NCBI GenBank assembly: GCA_004555765.1
Contig: SFHG01000004.1
Coordinates: forward strand, 1-64,000
Direction: 5' to 3'
DNA length: 64,000 nt
DNA from: Bacteroidales bacterium
GTDB taxonomy: Bacteria > Bacteroidota > Bacteroidia > Bacteroidales > Porphyromonadaceae
The notes under the pieces were generated by a model. It did not search any database and was not told the origin of the DNA. It worked only from the letters and a program-made list of their open reading frames with translations. This document shows positions 43,859 to 51,222 of the stretch, one piece after another (position 1 is the first letter of the stretch; each line of letters begins with the position of its first letter). Both the position numbers and the translations under genes were made by a program.

Positions 43859-44938
43859 TCAGTCGATGACGACCACAAGCGTCTCCTCGGTGGGAAAGTT
43901 ATCATAGATGAACTTGGCGTGACTCGAAGCGTTGCGTACACACATGTGAGACCGGGGCGTGGTACCGAGACTGGCGCTGTACTCGATGATTTTGCCATTC
44001 GGGTTATTGACCGGCACACCGTGGAGATACCCGCCATTGGTAAAGCGGGACGCGTACGGGGCATAGCCGGCGATACGGGAGGATCCGTCGTGCGTGTAAA
44101 ACATCTTCGCTTTCTTCTGTTGGACAAGGAAAGTGCCAAGAGGCGTCTCCATCTGAAACGGGGGGTTGTGCTTGCCTGTCGTGCAGGGATTAGTGCTTCT
44201 CACAAGCCACCGACCTTTTTCCGCCCGCTCCATAGTCACGATATTCTGGTCGCTGCGGTCTACGAAAACGATGTGTCCGAAGGTTACCGAATCAGAGATG
44301 AAGTGTACGTACTTTTTCGGCACCGCCCACTCTTCGTCACCATCATAGAGACTGAGGGTGTAGTATCCCCCGACGCTGTCCCGAAAGACGACCGGCGTAC
44401 CGTCCCTGCCGTAACGCCTCGGGGTGACGCTGTCGGGTAGACGGTAGAGTGGCACCGACTGGTAACGGGCGATATTCAGGGAGTCGCTGACGAGCTTATA
44501 GGCGTTGCGGTGCCAAGTGTGGACGAGAGGAGCCTCGCCATTGAGGTTCTTGTAGTTTTGGATCACGCCCCATTTGTGCTTCACTTTTTGGACGTTCTCG
44601 ATGGTGGCAAGGTTTTCTTTGATCTTATCCCACTTGATGACCCGTATCGTGTCCCCGTAGGGATACGAGTCTTCCAGCAGATAATCCTCGAAGAGGAACT
44701 CTTTTTCGACCGTGATGTCGGCAGCCGTAAGCGGACGCGTCCGCTCGGCTTCCACAGAGTCTCTCACGAATTGTTCGCGGGCAGCCAGAGAGTCGGCTTC
44801 GGCTCTCTCCTCGGCATCCTCCTCCGCCTGCCGGGTTCCTCCCGTGCAGGAAGGAAAGGAAGCGGAGAGGACGAGGGCAAAGAGTAAGCCGAGAGAGGTT
44901 TTTCGGTTCGTCACAAGCAGTTTTCTTTTATTCGGCAT
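43859..44938 (-). CDS. L,D-transpeptidase (YkuD domain), probable lipoprotein
   Basis: The 359-residue product has a signal segment with a candidate lipid cysteine at residue 31 (SCTGG), a Glu/Ala-rich linker, and a large middle region. A C-terminal YkuD domain has HDGSS, the histidine in YLHGVPVN and the nucleophile in SHMCVRN. The usual motif is SHGCVRM, so Met replaces Gly and Asn replaces Met. Such enzymes cross-link peptidoglycan 3-3 or attach lipoproteins. The ATG at 44938 overlaps clpX by 11 nt, so it is the last gene of clpP-clpX-ldt. Confidence 0.88.
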   Translation of the reverse strand: MPNKRKLLVTNRKTSLGLLFALVLSASFPSCTGGTRQAEEDAEERAEADSLAAREQFVRDSVEAERTRPLTAADITVEKEFLFEDYLLEDSYPYGDTIRVIKWDKIKENLATIENVQKVKHKWGVIQNYKNLNGEAPLVHTWHRNAYKLVSDSLNIARYQSVPLYRLPDSVTPRRYGRDGTPVVFRDSVGGYYTLSLYDGDEEWAVPKKYVHFISDSVTFGHIVFVDRSDQNIVTMERAEKGRWLVRSTNPCTTGKHNPPFQMETPLGTFLVQQKKAKMFYTHDGSSRIAGYAPYASRFTNGGYLHGVPVNNPNGKIIEYSASLGTTPRSHMCVRNASSHAKFIYDNFPTEETLVVVID

Positions 44939-46238
44939 GAGCCAAACCCCTGAGGCTCGTGGAGCGGAAATGGGCTTCGGCATAAGGAAGGTCGATGTGC
45001 AGTGTATCCATATCGCCGGACGGCGCCTCGAACATCGCATCCGTCATGATACTCTCGAAGATGCTCCTCAGACCACGTGCGCCGACTTTGAACTCTATGG
45101 CTTTCCTCACAATGAAGTCGTACACTTCTTCGTCAATTATAAGCTCCACGCCGTCCATCTCAAGGAGCTTCTTGTACTGCTTGCTTATGGCGTTTTGCGG
45201 CTCTGTGAGGATACGGCGGAGAGCCGGGGCATCAAGCGTATTGAGGTACGTGATCACGGGGAGACGCCCGATGAGCTCGGGGATAAGACCGTAGTTCCTC
45301 AGGTCTGCCGGCGTGACGTACTTCAGGAGGGCATCGCCTTCTTCGTTCGCCTGCCCTCTCGTCACGCTATTGTAGCCGACGACACGGGTATTGAGACGCT
45401 TGGCGATCTTTCGCTCTATGCCGTCGAAAGCGCCGCCACAGATAAAGAGGATGTTCTCGGTATTGACGAGAATCATTTTCTGCTCGGGATGTTTCCGGCC
45501 ACCTTCCGGCGGGACATTGACGTCCGCACCCTCCAGGAGTTTGAGGAGACTCTGTTGGACCCCTTCTCCGCCCACGTCTCTCGTGATGCTGGGATTGTCT
45601 ACGGCGCGGGCGAGCTTGTCCACTTCGTCGATGAAGACGATCCCTCTCTCCGCTGCCGTTACGTCGTAGTCTGCGACCTGCAGAAGGCGACTGAGGATGC
45701 TCTCCACGTCCTCTCCCACATAGCCGGCCTGCGTAAAGACGGTAGCGTCCACTATCGTGAAAGGCACTTTGAGGAGGCGAGCCACGGTCTTGGCAAGAAG
45801 CGTCTTCCCGGTTCCTGTGGGTCCCACCATAATCATATTGCTCTTGTCGAGCTCGACGTCGTCGGTGTCCCACGCAGCGCGGGTATTCGCCCGACGCTTG
45901 CCGGACTGCTTATTGAGACCTTTGCTGTAGAGTCGCTTGTAATGGTTGTAGACGGCCACTGCCATACTGCGCTTGGCGTCATGCTGACCGATGACGAAGC
46001 GATCCATATACTCCACGATCTCTTTTGGCTTGGGCAAGTCATCGAAGGAGGGCAGAGCAAACTGTTCCTTTTTCGATGTCTGTGCCTCGGCCTCCTTTAC
46101 GGCATAGTGCACTGTGTCGGCGCATTCGTTGCAGAGGTACCCCACGGGCCCCTCCACAAGGTAATCCACCATCATCTCCGGCCGTCCGCACACGCTGCAG
46201 GAGTGCTGAGGCTTATTGGTCTTGGTTGTTTTGGCCAT
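44928..46238 (-). CDS. clpX: ATP-dependent protease ATP-binding subunit ClpX
   Basis: ClpX unfolds substrates and feeds them to ClpP. The 436-residue protein has the N-terminal zinc finger (Cys14, Cys17, Cys36, Cys39), Walker A GPTGTGKT near 125, Walker B IVFIDEVDK near 190, and the RYVG-like pore region. It overlaps the clpP stop by one base, so the protease pair is translated together. Confidence 0.97.
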   Translation of the reverse strand: MAKTTKTNKPQHSCSVCGRPEMMVDYLVEGPVGYLCNECADTVHYAVKEAEAQTSKKEQFALPSFDDLPKPKEIVEYMDRFVIGQHDAKRSMAVAVYNHYKRLYSKGLNKQSGKRRANTRAAWDTDDVELDKSNMIMVGPTGTGKTLLAKTVARLLKVPFTIVDATVFTQAGYVGEDVESILSRLLQVADYDVTAAERGIVFIDEVDKLARAVDNPSITRDVGGEGVQQSLLKLLEGADVNVPPEGGRKHPEQKMILVNTENILFICGGAFDGIERKIAKRLNTRVVGYNSVTRGQANEEGDALLKYVTPADLRNYGLIPELIGRLPVITYLNTLDAPALRRILTEPQNAISKQYKKLLEMDGVELIIDEEVYDFIVRKAIEFKVGARGLRSIFESIMTDAMFEAPSGDMDTLHIDLPYAEAHFRSTSLRGLAHAE

Positions 46239-46927
46239 TACTTATTGTCCTTGGTGAGCACTTTGTCGATGAGGCCGTATTCGAGCGCTTCCTTTGCGGT
46301 GAGCCAATAGTCACGATCGCTGTCGCGGGAGATCTCTTCAAACGTCCGCCCACTGTGGTCGGCGAGGGTCTGGAAGAGTTCCTTTTTGAGCTTCAGAATC
46401 TCCTTGACCGTGATCTCCATATCGCTCGCCTGTCCCTGAGCACCGCCGAGAGGCTGGTGGAGCATCACGCGGGCGTGGGGGAGTGCAAACCGCTTACCCT
46501 TGGCACCGGCCACGAGGAGGATGGAAGCCATTGAGGCCGCAATACCGGTGTCTATCGTCGAGATGTCGCAGTCGATGTACTGCATCGTGTCATAGATGCC
46601 GTACCCGGCATACACGCTACCACCCGGGGAATTGATGTAGAGTGAAATGTCTTTGCCGGGGTCGCTCGTCTCGAGGAAAAGGAGCTGTGCCTGGATGACG
46701 TTGGCCACGTAGTCGTTAATCTCGGTGCCGAGGAAGATGATACGATCCATCATCAGACGGCTGAAAACGTCCATCTGGGCGACGTTGAGCTGACGCTCTT
46801 CGATGATGGAGGGAGAGATATAACCCCCTTGTGCCAGGATCCGGCTGTTGAACTTGGTATAATCGTCCAATGCCAAGGAATTCATTCCGAGGTGCTTGGT
46901 GGCGTAGTTCTTGAACTCGTTCTTCAT
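46238..46927 (-). CDS. clpP: ATP-dependent Clp protease proteolytic subunit
   Basis: The 229-residue serine protease has the catalytic Ser132 (GIAASMASILL), His157 (ALPHARVMLHQP) and an aspartate in SRDSDRDYWL near 206. The ATG at 46927 was chosen because the -7 box at 46992-46985 covers the upstream in-frame start. It heads the clpP-clpX-ldt operon, divergent from gyrB. Trigger factor, often adjacent, is not here. Confidence 0.96.
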   Translation of the reverse strand: MKNEFKNYATKHLGMNSLALDDYTKFNSRILAQGGYISPSIIEERQLNVAQMDVFSRLMMDRIIFLGTEINDYVANVIQAQLLFLETSDPGKDISLYINSPGGSVYAGYGIYDTMQYIDCDISTIDTGIAASMASILLVAGAKGKRFALPHARVMLHQPLGGAQGQASDMEITVKEILKLKKELFQTLADHSGRTFEEISRDSDRDYWLTAKEALEYGLIDKVLTKDNK

Positions 46928-46984
46928 TTTTCTTGCCTTTCGTGTTGGGGTAAATGGAGGACGCATCCTGCGCCTTCCGTTCTG

Positions 46985-46992
46985 CAAATATA
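46985..46992 (-). promoter_or_regulatory. -7 box for clpP-clpX-ldt
   Basis: TATATTTG followed by C on the minus strand matches TAnnTTTGC, 58 nt before the clpP ATG. The -33 element is not obvious. Confidence 0.6.
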
Positions 46993-47070
46993 AAAAGGAA
47001 TCGGCACTAAAAGTTCACCCGACCGACTCCCTTATTCTATTCTGCAAAACCCTTGCCATTTCGCCCTCCG

Positions 47071-47157
47071 GGAGATACAGACCAAAAAAGTCGCGTGGTA
47101 CGTACCGAGGAAATCGAAAGGTACAGACCGGGAAAAACGCGAGACACGTACCTCGGG
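47071..47157. repeat. 23-bp-period intergenic element L
   Basis: Forward cores at exact 23-bp steps: ACAGACC 47077-47083, ACGTACC 47100-47106 (in GGTACGTACC), ACAGACC 47123-47129, ACGTACC 47146-47152. It fills the divergent gap between the clpP and gyrB promoters and ends 10 nt before the gyrB -7 box. Confidence 0.8.
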
Positions 47158-47166
47158 GAAAAATGG

Positions 47167-47174
47167 TATCTTTG
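47167..47174 (+). promoter_or_regulatory. -7 box for gyrB
   Basis: TATCTTTG matches TAnnTTTG and lies 57 nt before the gyrB ATG. The usual -33 position falls in the last unit of element L, which has no TTG. Confidence 0.6.
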
Positions 47175-47230
47175 TTTGTTACGAGAAAGGGAGGGAGGAA
47201 AGAATATTTGTGAGTAAACAAGGAATACGC

Positions 47231-49207
47231 ATGAGCGACGAAAAAGAGACAAAAGAAACGATAATCCCAAATAACGGAGAGAGCTACGGAGCCTCCAACA
47301 TCCAAGTCCTCGAAGGACTTGAGGCGGTGCGCAAGCGCCCTGCCATGTACATCGGGGACATCAGCTTCAAAGGTCTGCACCACTTGGTTTACGAAGTGGT
47401 GGACAACTCCATTGACGAGGCCATGGCGGGCTACGCGACGCACATCGAGGTGGAAATCAACGAGGATAACTCCATCGCCGTACACGACAACGGCCGGGGT
47501 ATTCCCGTGGATATGCACGAAAAGATGCACAAAAGCGCACTCGAAGTCGTCATGACGGTACTCCACGCGGGGGGTAAGTTCGACAAAGGCTCTTACAAGG
47601 TCTCGGGCGGTCTTCACGGCGTAGGCGTGTCTTGCGTAAATGCGCTCTCCTCCACCCTTCGGGCAGAAGTCTACCGGGACGAGAATATTTACCAGCAGGT
47701 CTACCACAGAGGACACCCTGAGGCTCCGGTAGCTGTCATCGGCACGACGGATCGCACCGGTACCTCCGTCTATTTCAAGCCGGACGACACCATATTCACC
47801 GTCCTCGAGTACGACTACAACACCTTGGCAGAGCGGCTCAGAGAGCTTGCATTCCTCAATAAAGGCATCCACCTCACACTGACGGACTACCGCCAAAGAG
47901 ACGAAGACGGCACGCCGAAAAGGGAGGTTTTTCACTCCGAAAACGGGCTCAAAGACTTCGTCGCGTACCTTGACGCGACGAAGGAGACCCTCATCGACGA
48001 CGTCATCCAGTTCTCCAACGACAAAGGCGAAGCACCCGTGGAAGTCGCCATGACGTACAATACGACCTACAACGAAAGCGTCCTCTCCTACGTCAATAAC
48101 ATCCACACCATAGAGGGCGGTACGCACCTCACGGGGTTCCGCCGCGCCCTCACCCGCACACTCAAGAAGTACGCCGACGACTCCGGCATCTTGGAGAAAG
48201 AAAAAGTGGAAGTCACGGGGGACGACTTCCGCGAAGGGCTTACCGCGGTCATCTCCGTGAAGGTGCAGGAGCCGCAGTTTGAAGGACAGACGAAAACGAA
48301 GCTCGGGAACTCCGAGATAGTGGCAGTCGTAGACTCGGCCGTCTCCGAAGCACTCTCCGTCTACCTCGAGGAACACCCCAAAGAGGCACGTATGATCGTG
48401 GACAAAGTGGTCATTGCAGCCAAGGCGCGTGTAGCCGCAAAGCGTGCGCGAGAGATGGTGCAACGCAAAGGCCCGATGTTCTCCGGAGGGTTGCCGGGCA
48501 AGCTCTCGGACTGCCGCAGCCGCGACCCCGAGATCTGCGAGATCTTCCTCGTCGAAGGGGACTCCGCAGGCGGCACCGCCAAGCAGGGACGCGACTCCAT
48601 GTTCCAGGCAATCCTACCCCTCCGCGGTAAGATCCTCAACGTCGAAAAAGCCATGCCGCACCGCGTCTTTGAGAATAAAGAAATCCAATCGATGTACACC
48701 GCCCTCGGCGTAAGCATCGGCACGGAGGAAGACCCCAAGGAGCTCAATATGACCAAGCTGCGTTACCACAAAGTCATCATTATGACCGATGCCGATGTGG
48801 ACGGTGCCCATATCGCCACTCTGCTCCTCACTTTCTTCTTCCGCCACATGCGTCCGCTCATCGAGAACGGCTACGTCTACCTCGCCACTCCCCCGCTCTA
48901 CCAGTGTAAGAAGGGCGACGTGCAGGAGTACTGCTACACGGACAAGGACCGGATGGACTTCATCCAAAAGTACGCCGACGGCGACGAGACCCAGATCATC
49001 ACCCAGCGCTACAAAGGTCTTGGTGAAATGGACCACGATCAGCTCTGGGAGACCACTATGGATCCCGAACAGAGGTACCTCAAGCAGGTGCAGCTCGACA
49101 ACGCCGTCGAAGCCGACCGCGTCTTCTCGATGCTGATGGGCGAAGACGTGGAACCGAGACGGGAGTTCATCGAAGAAAACGCCACTTATGCGACAGTAGA
49201 TGCCTGA
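47231..49207 (+). CDS. gyrB: DNA gyrase subunit B
   Basis: GyrB supplies the ATPase and Toprim parts of gyrase. The 658-residue protein has the GHKL motifs EVVDNSIDEAMAG and DNGRGIPVD, the SGGLHGVGVSCVNALS loop near 115, the Toprim EGDSAGGTAKQGRD near 410 and the C-terminal QRYKGLGEM. It lacks the extra domain of the E. coli protein. The ATG at 47231 was chosen over a GTG at 47210. It is divergent from clpP. Confidence 0.96.
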   Translation: MSDEKETKETIIPNNGESYGASNIQVLEGLEAVRKRPAMYIGDISFKGLHHLVYEVVDNSIDEAMAGYATHIEVEINEDNSIAVHDNGRGIPVDMHEKMHKSALEVVMTVLHAGGKFDKGSYKVSGGLHGVGVSCVNALSSTLRAEVYRDENIYQQVYHRGHPEAPVAVIGTTDRTGTSVYFKPDDTIFTVLEYDYNTLAERLRELAFLNKGIHLTLTDYRQRDEDGTPKREVFHSENGLKDFVAYLDATKETLIDDVIQFSNDKGEAPVEVAMTYNTTYNESVLSYVNNIHTIEGGTHLTGFRRALTRTLKKYADDSGILEKEKVEVTGDDFREGLTAVISVKVQEPQFEGQTKTKLGNSEIVAVVDSAVSEALSVYLEEHPKEARMIVDKVVIAAKARVAAKRAREMVQRKGPMFSGGLPGKLSDCRSRDPEICEIFLVEGDSAGGTAKQGRDSMFQAILPLRGKILNVEKAMPHRVFENKEIQSMYTALGVSIGTEEDPKELNMTKLRYHKVIIMTDADVDGAHIATLLLTFFFRHMRPLIENGYVYLATPPLYQCKKGDVQEYCYTDKDRMDFIQKYADGDETQIITQRYKGLGEMDHDQLWETTMDPEQRYLKQVQLDNAVEADRVFSMLMGEDVEPRREFIEENATYATVDA

Positions 49208-49235
49208 CTTTTTTGGAAAGATAAGGAAGTAATTT

Positions 49236-49316
49236 TCGGTCAGACCGGGGAAATCTCTTCGGTCTGTCCGAAAGTTTTTCCCCGGTCTGTACGGGAAAGA
49301 AATTTCGGTCTATGCA
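49236..49316. repeat. 23-bp-period intergenic element M
   Basis: Reverse cores at exact 23-bp steps: GGTCAGA 49238-49244 (also readable forward as TCAGACC), GGTCTGT 49261-49267 and 49284-49290, GGTCTAT 49307-49313. It lies between gyrB and the amidotransferase-dipeptidase gene, same direction. Confidence 0.78.
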
Positions 49317-49367
49317 AGATTTTCTCTTGGCTCTCGTCATTGCCAACCATCTACACGAAGGCACACT

Positions 49368-51173
49368 ATGAAGCCGGTCTCCTATAACCTCAAAAGTCTC
49401 TTCGGGCGGGTTCGCTCCGGGATGAAGTATGCGGAGGAGTGCCCTCCCGTCATCGGCATCACGGCAAATCACGATCACGCAGACGAAAACCGTCTCACCG
49501 ACACCTATGCCGTCAGCGTCCGAAAGGCGGGCGGCACACCGCTTATTATCCCCAAAATCACGGACGAAGAGACGGTGATAAGCGCTGTGAGCAAATGCGA
49601 CGGCATCATACTCACCGGTGGCGGCGACCTGCATCCGCTCTGGACGGAGTCCGAATCGATGGGCAAGCTGGGGCGGATCGACTCCGAAAAAGATCTCTTC
49701 GACTTCACGGTCATCTACGCGGCGCTAAGGCTCTCCATCCCCATCCTCGGTATCTGTCGGGGCTTCCAGATGCTCAACGTCGCTCTCGGAGGGACGCTCT
49801 ACGAAGACATTCCCTCTCAAGTCCTTGGCGCCATAGGACACGACCAGCCTACGTCCCGCTACGAGACATGGCACCGCGTGAAGATCGAAAAAGAGGGAAG
49901 GCTGAAGGATATATTTGGCGGAACCAAATCGGTAGAGACAAACTCCTTTCACCATCAAGCCGTGCGACTCCTGCCCGACTTCGCAAAAGTATGCGCCACG
50001 GCTTCGGACGGTGTGATAGAGGCTGCCGACTACTACCCCGAGTACAACGCCCTCGGCGTACAGTGGCACCCGGAGGCTTTGGCGTACAACGACCTCGATC
50101 CGCACACGAAGCTCTTCGACTTCTTAGTCCGTGAAGCCGAACTCTACCAAAGGGCACGCTATGTCTTCGAGAGTACGGTTGTCTGCGACTCGCACGCCGA
50201 TACACCGACCGCGTTTTTGAAAGCAGACGGGGCAGTCGATTTCCTCAAACCCTCCGATGACTTTCTCATCGATTACCCCCGGATGGTCGATGGCGGCGTA
50301 CACGTCGCCACGATGGTCGCGTGGATTCCGCAGGCGGAAGAACTGACGGACAAGACACGGGCAGATGCCGCAGACTTGGCAGAAAAAGAGCTGGAAATGA
50401 CCCGCAGGATCATGGCGGAGACACAGGGCAAAGTCGTCCTCTATGTCGACCCCGACGACGCGTGGGACACCTCCATAACCGGCACGAAGGGCATCCTCCT
50501 CGGGATCGAAAACGGCTTCGCCATCGGCAGAGACCTCTCCAAACTCCGTAAGTTTCAGGAGCTCGGCGTGCAGTACGTGACGCTCTGCCACAACGGGGAC
50601 AACGACATCTGCGACTCCGCCTCTAAGACAAAGCACACGCACGGAGGCCTCTCCGCCTTCGGACGAGAAGTGATTCGGGAGATGAACCGCCTCGGCATAA
50701 CGATAGACATCGCCCACGCCGGCGACCGGACCATAGAAGACATCCTCGAGATCTCCTCCCAGCCCATCATCAGCTCGCACTCGTCCTGCAGGGCTCTCTT
50801 CGACCACCCGCGAAACTTGCCCGACCTCTTGATGAAAGCGATCGCGGACAAAGGCGGCGTGATCCAGATGTGTATGTACGGCGGTTTTCTGAGAGAGAAA
50901 GCAAGCGAAGCGACGATAGGGGACTTTTGCGACCACGTGATGCACGCAGTCGAGATTGCGGGCTATGACCACGTGGGCATCGGCACCGACTTCGACGGGG
51001 ACGGAGAAGTAAGCGGATGCCGGCATATAGGCGAGTTCAAACGCATCGCGATGGAGCTACTCCGAAGAGGCATCTCGGAGCCCAACCTGCACTTGATGAT
51101 GGGACTGAACTACCTCAACGCCCTAAATGCAAACTACCACCATTGGGAAGAGCTTTACGAAGAAACCCGGTAA
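49368..51173 (+). CDS. Fusion of a class I glutamine-amidotransferase-like hydrolase (C26) and a membrane dipeptidase (M19)
   Basis: The 601-residue protein has two complete catalytic modules. Residues 25-260 are a C26/PuuD-type gamma-glutamyl hydrolase: GGGDLHP near 85, nucleophile Cys130 in GICRGFQ, and His234 and Glu236 in QWHPE. Residues 270-600 are an M19 renal-dipeptidase-like zinc enzyme: the HxD pair His276/Asp278, the bridging glutamate in IENGFAIG, and further ligands in DIAHAG, SHSSCR and GTDFDG. No signal peptide or helix is seen, so it is probably cytoplasmic. It is followed by leuS at 49 nt. One enzyme could remove gamma-glutamyl groups and split the resulting dipeptide; the substrate is inferred. 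Confidence 0.88.
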   Translation: MKPVSYNLKSLFGRVRSGMKYAEECPPVIGITANHDHADENRLTDTYAVSVRKAGGTPLIIPKITDEETVISAVSKCDGIILTGGGDLHPLWTESESMGKLGRIDSEKDLFDFTVIYAALRLSIPILGICRGFQMLNVALGGTLYEDIPSQVLGAIGHDQPTSRYETWHRVKIEKEGRLKDIFGGTKSVETNSFHHQAVRLLPDFAKVCATASDGVIEAADYYPEYNALGVQWHPEALAYNDLDPHTKLFDFLVREAELYQRARYVFESTVVCDSHADTPTAFLKADGAVDFLKPSDDFLIDYPRMVDGGVHVATMVAWIPQAEELTDKTRADAADLAEKELEMTRRIMAETQGKVVLYVDPDDAWDTSITGTKGILLGIENGFAIGRDLSKLRKFQELGVQYVTLCHNGDNDICDSASKTKHTHGGLSAFGREVIREMNRLGITIDIAHAGDRTIEDILEISSQPIISSHSSCRALFDHPRNLPDLLMKAIADKGGVIQMCMYGGFLREKASEATIGDFCDHVMHAVEIAGYDHVGIGTDFDGDGEVSGCRHIGEFKRIAMELLRRGISEPNLHLMMGLNYLNALNANYHHWEELYEETR

Positions 51174-51222
51174 GTCCGGAAAATTTGGCACAGACGACAA
51201 CAAACACCAAAATAAATACCTC

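Noticed and set aside
44712..46310. Open frame of 532 codons on the plus strand
   Set aside because: Antisense to clpX and the start of the transpeptidase gene; no domain, and clpX is unmistakable.
47015..48463. Open frame of 482 codons on the minus strand
   Set aside because: Antisense to gyrB and the element L region; low-complexity translation without any motif.
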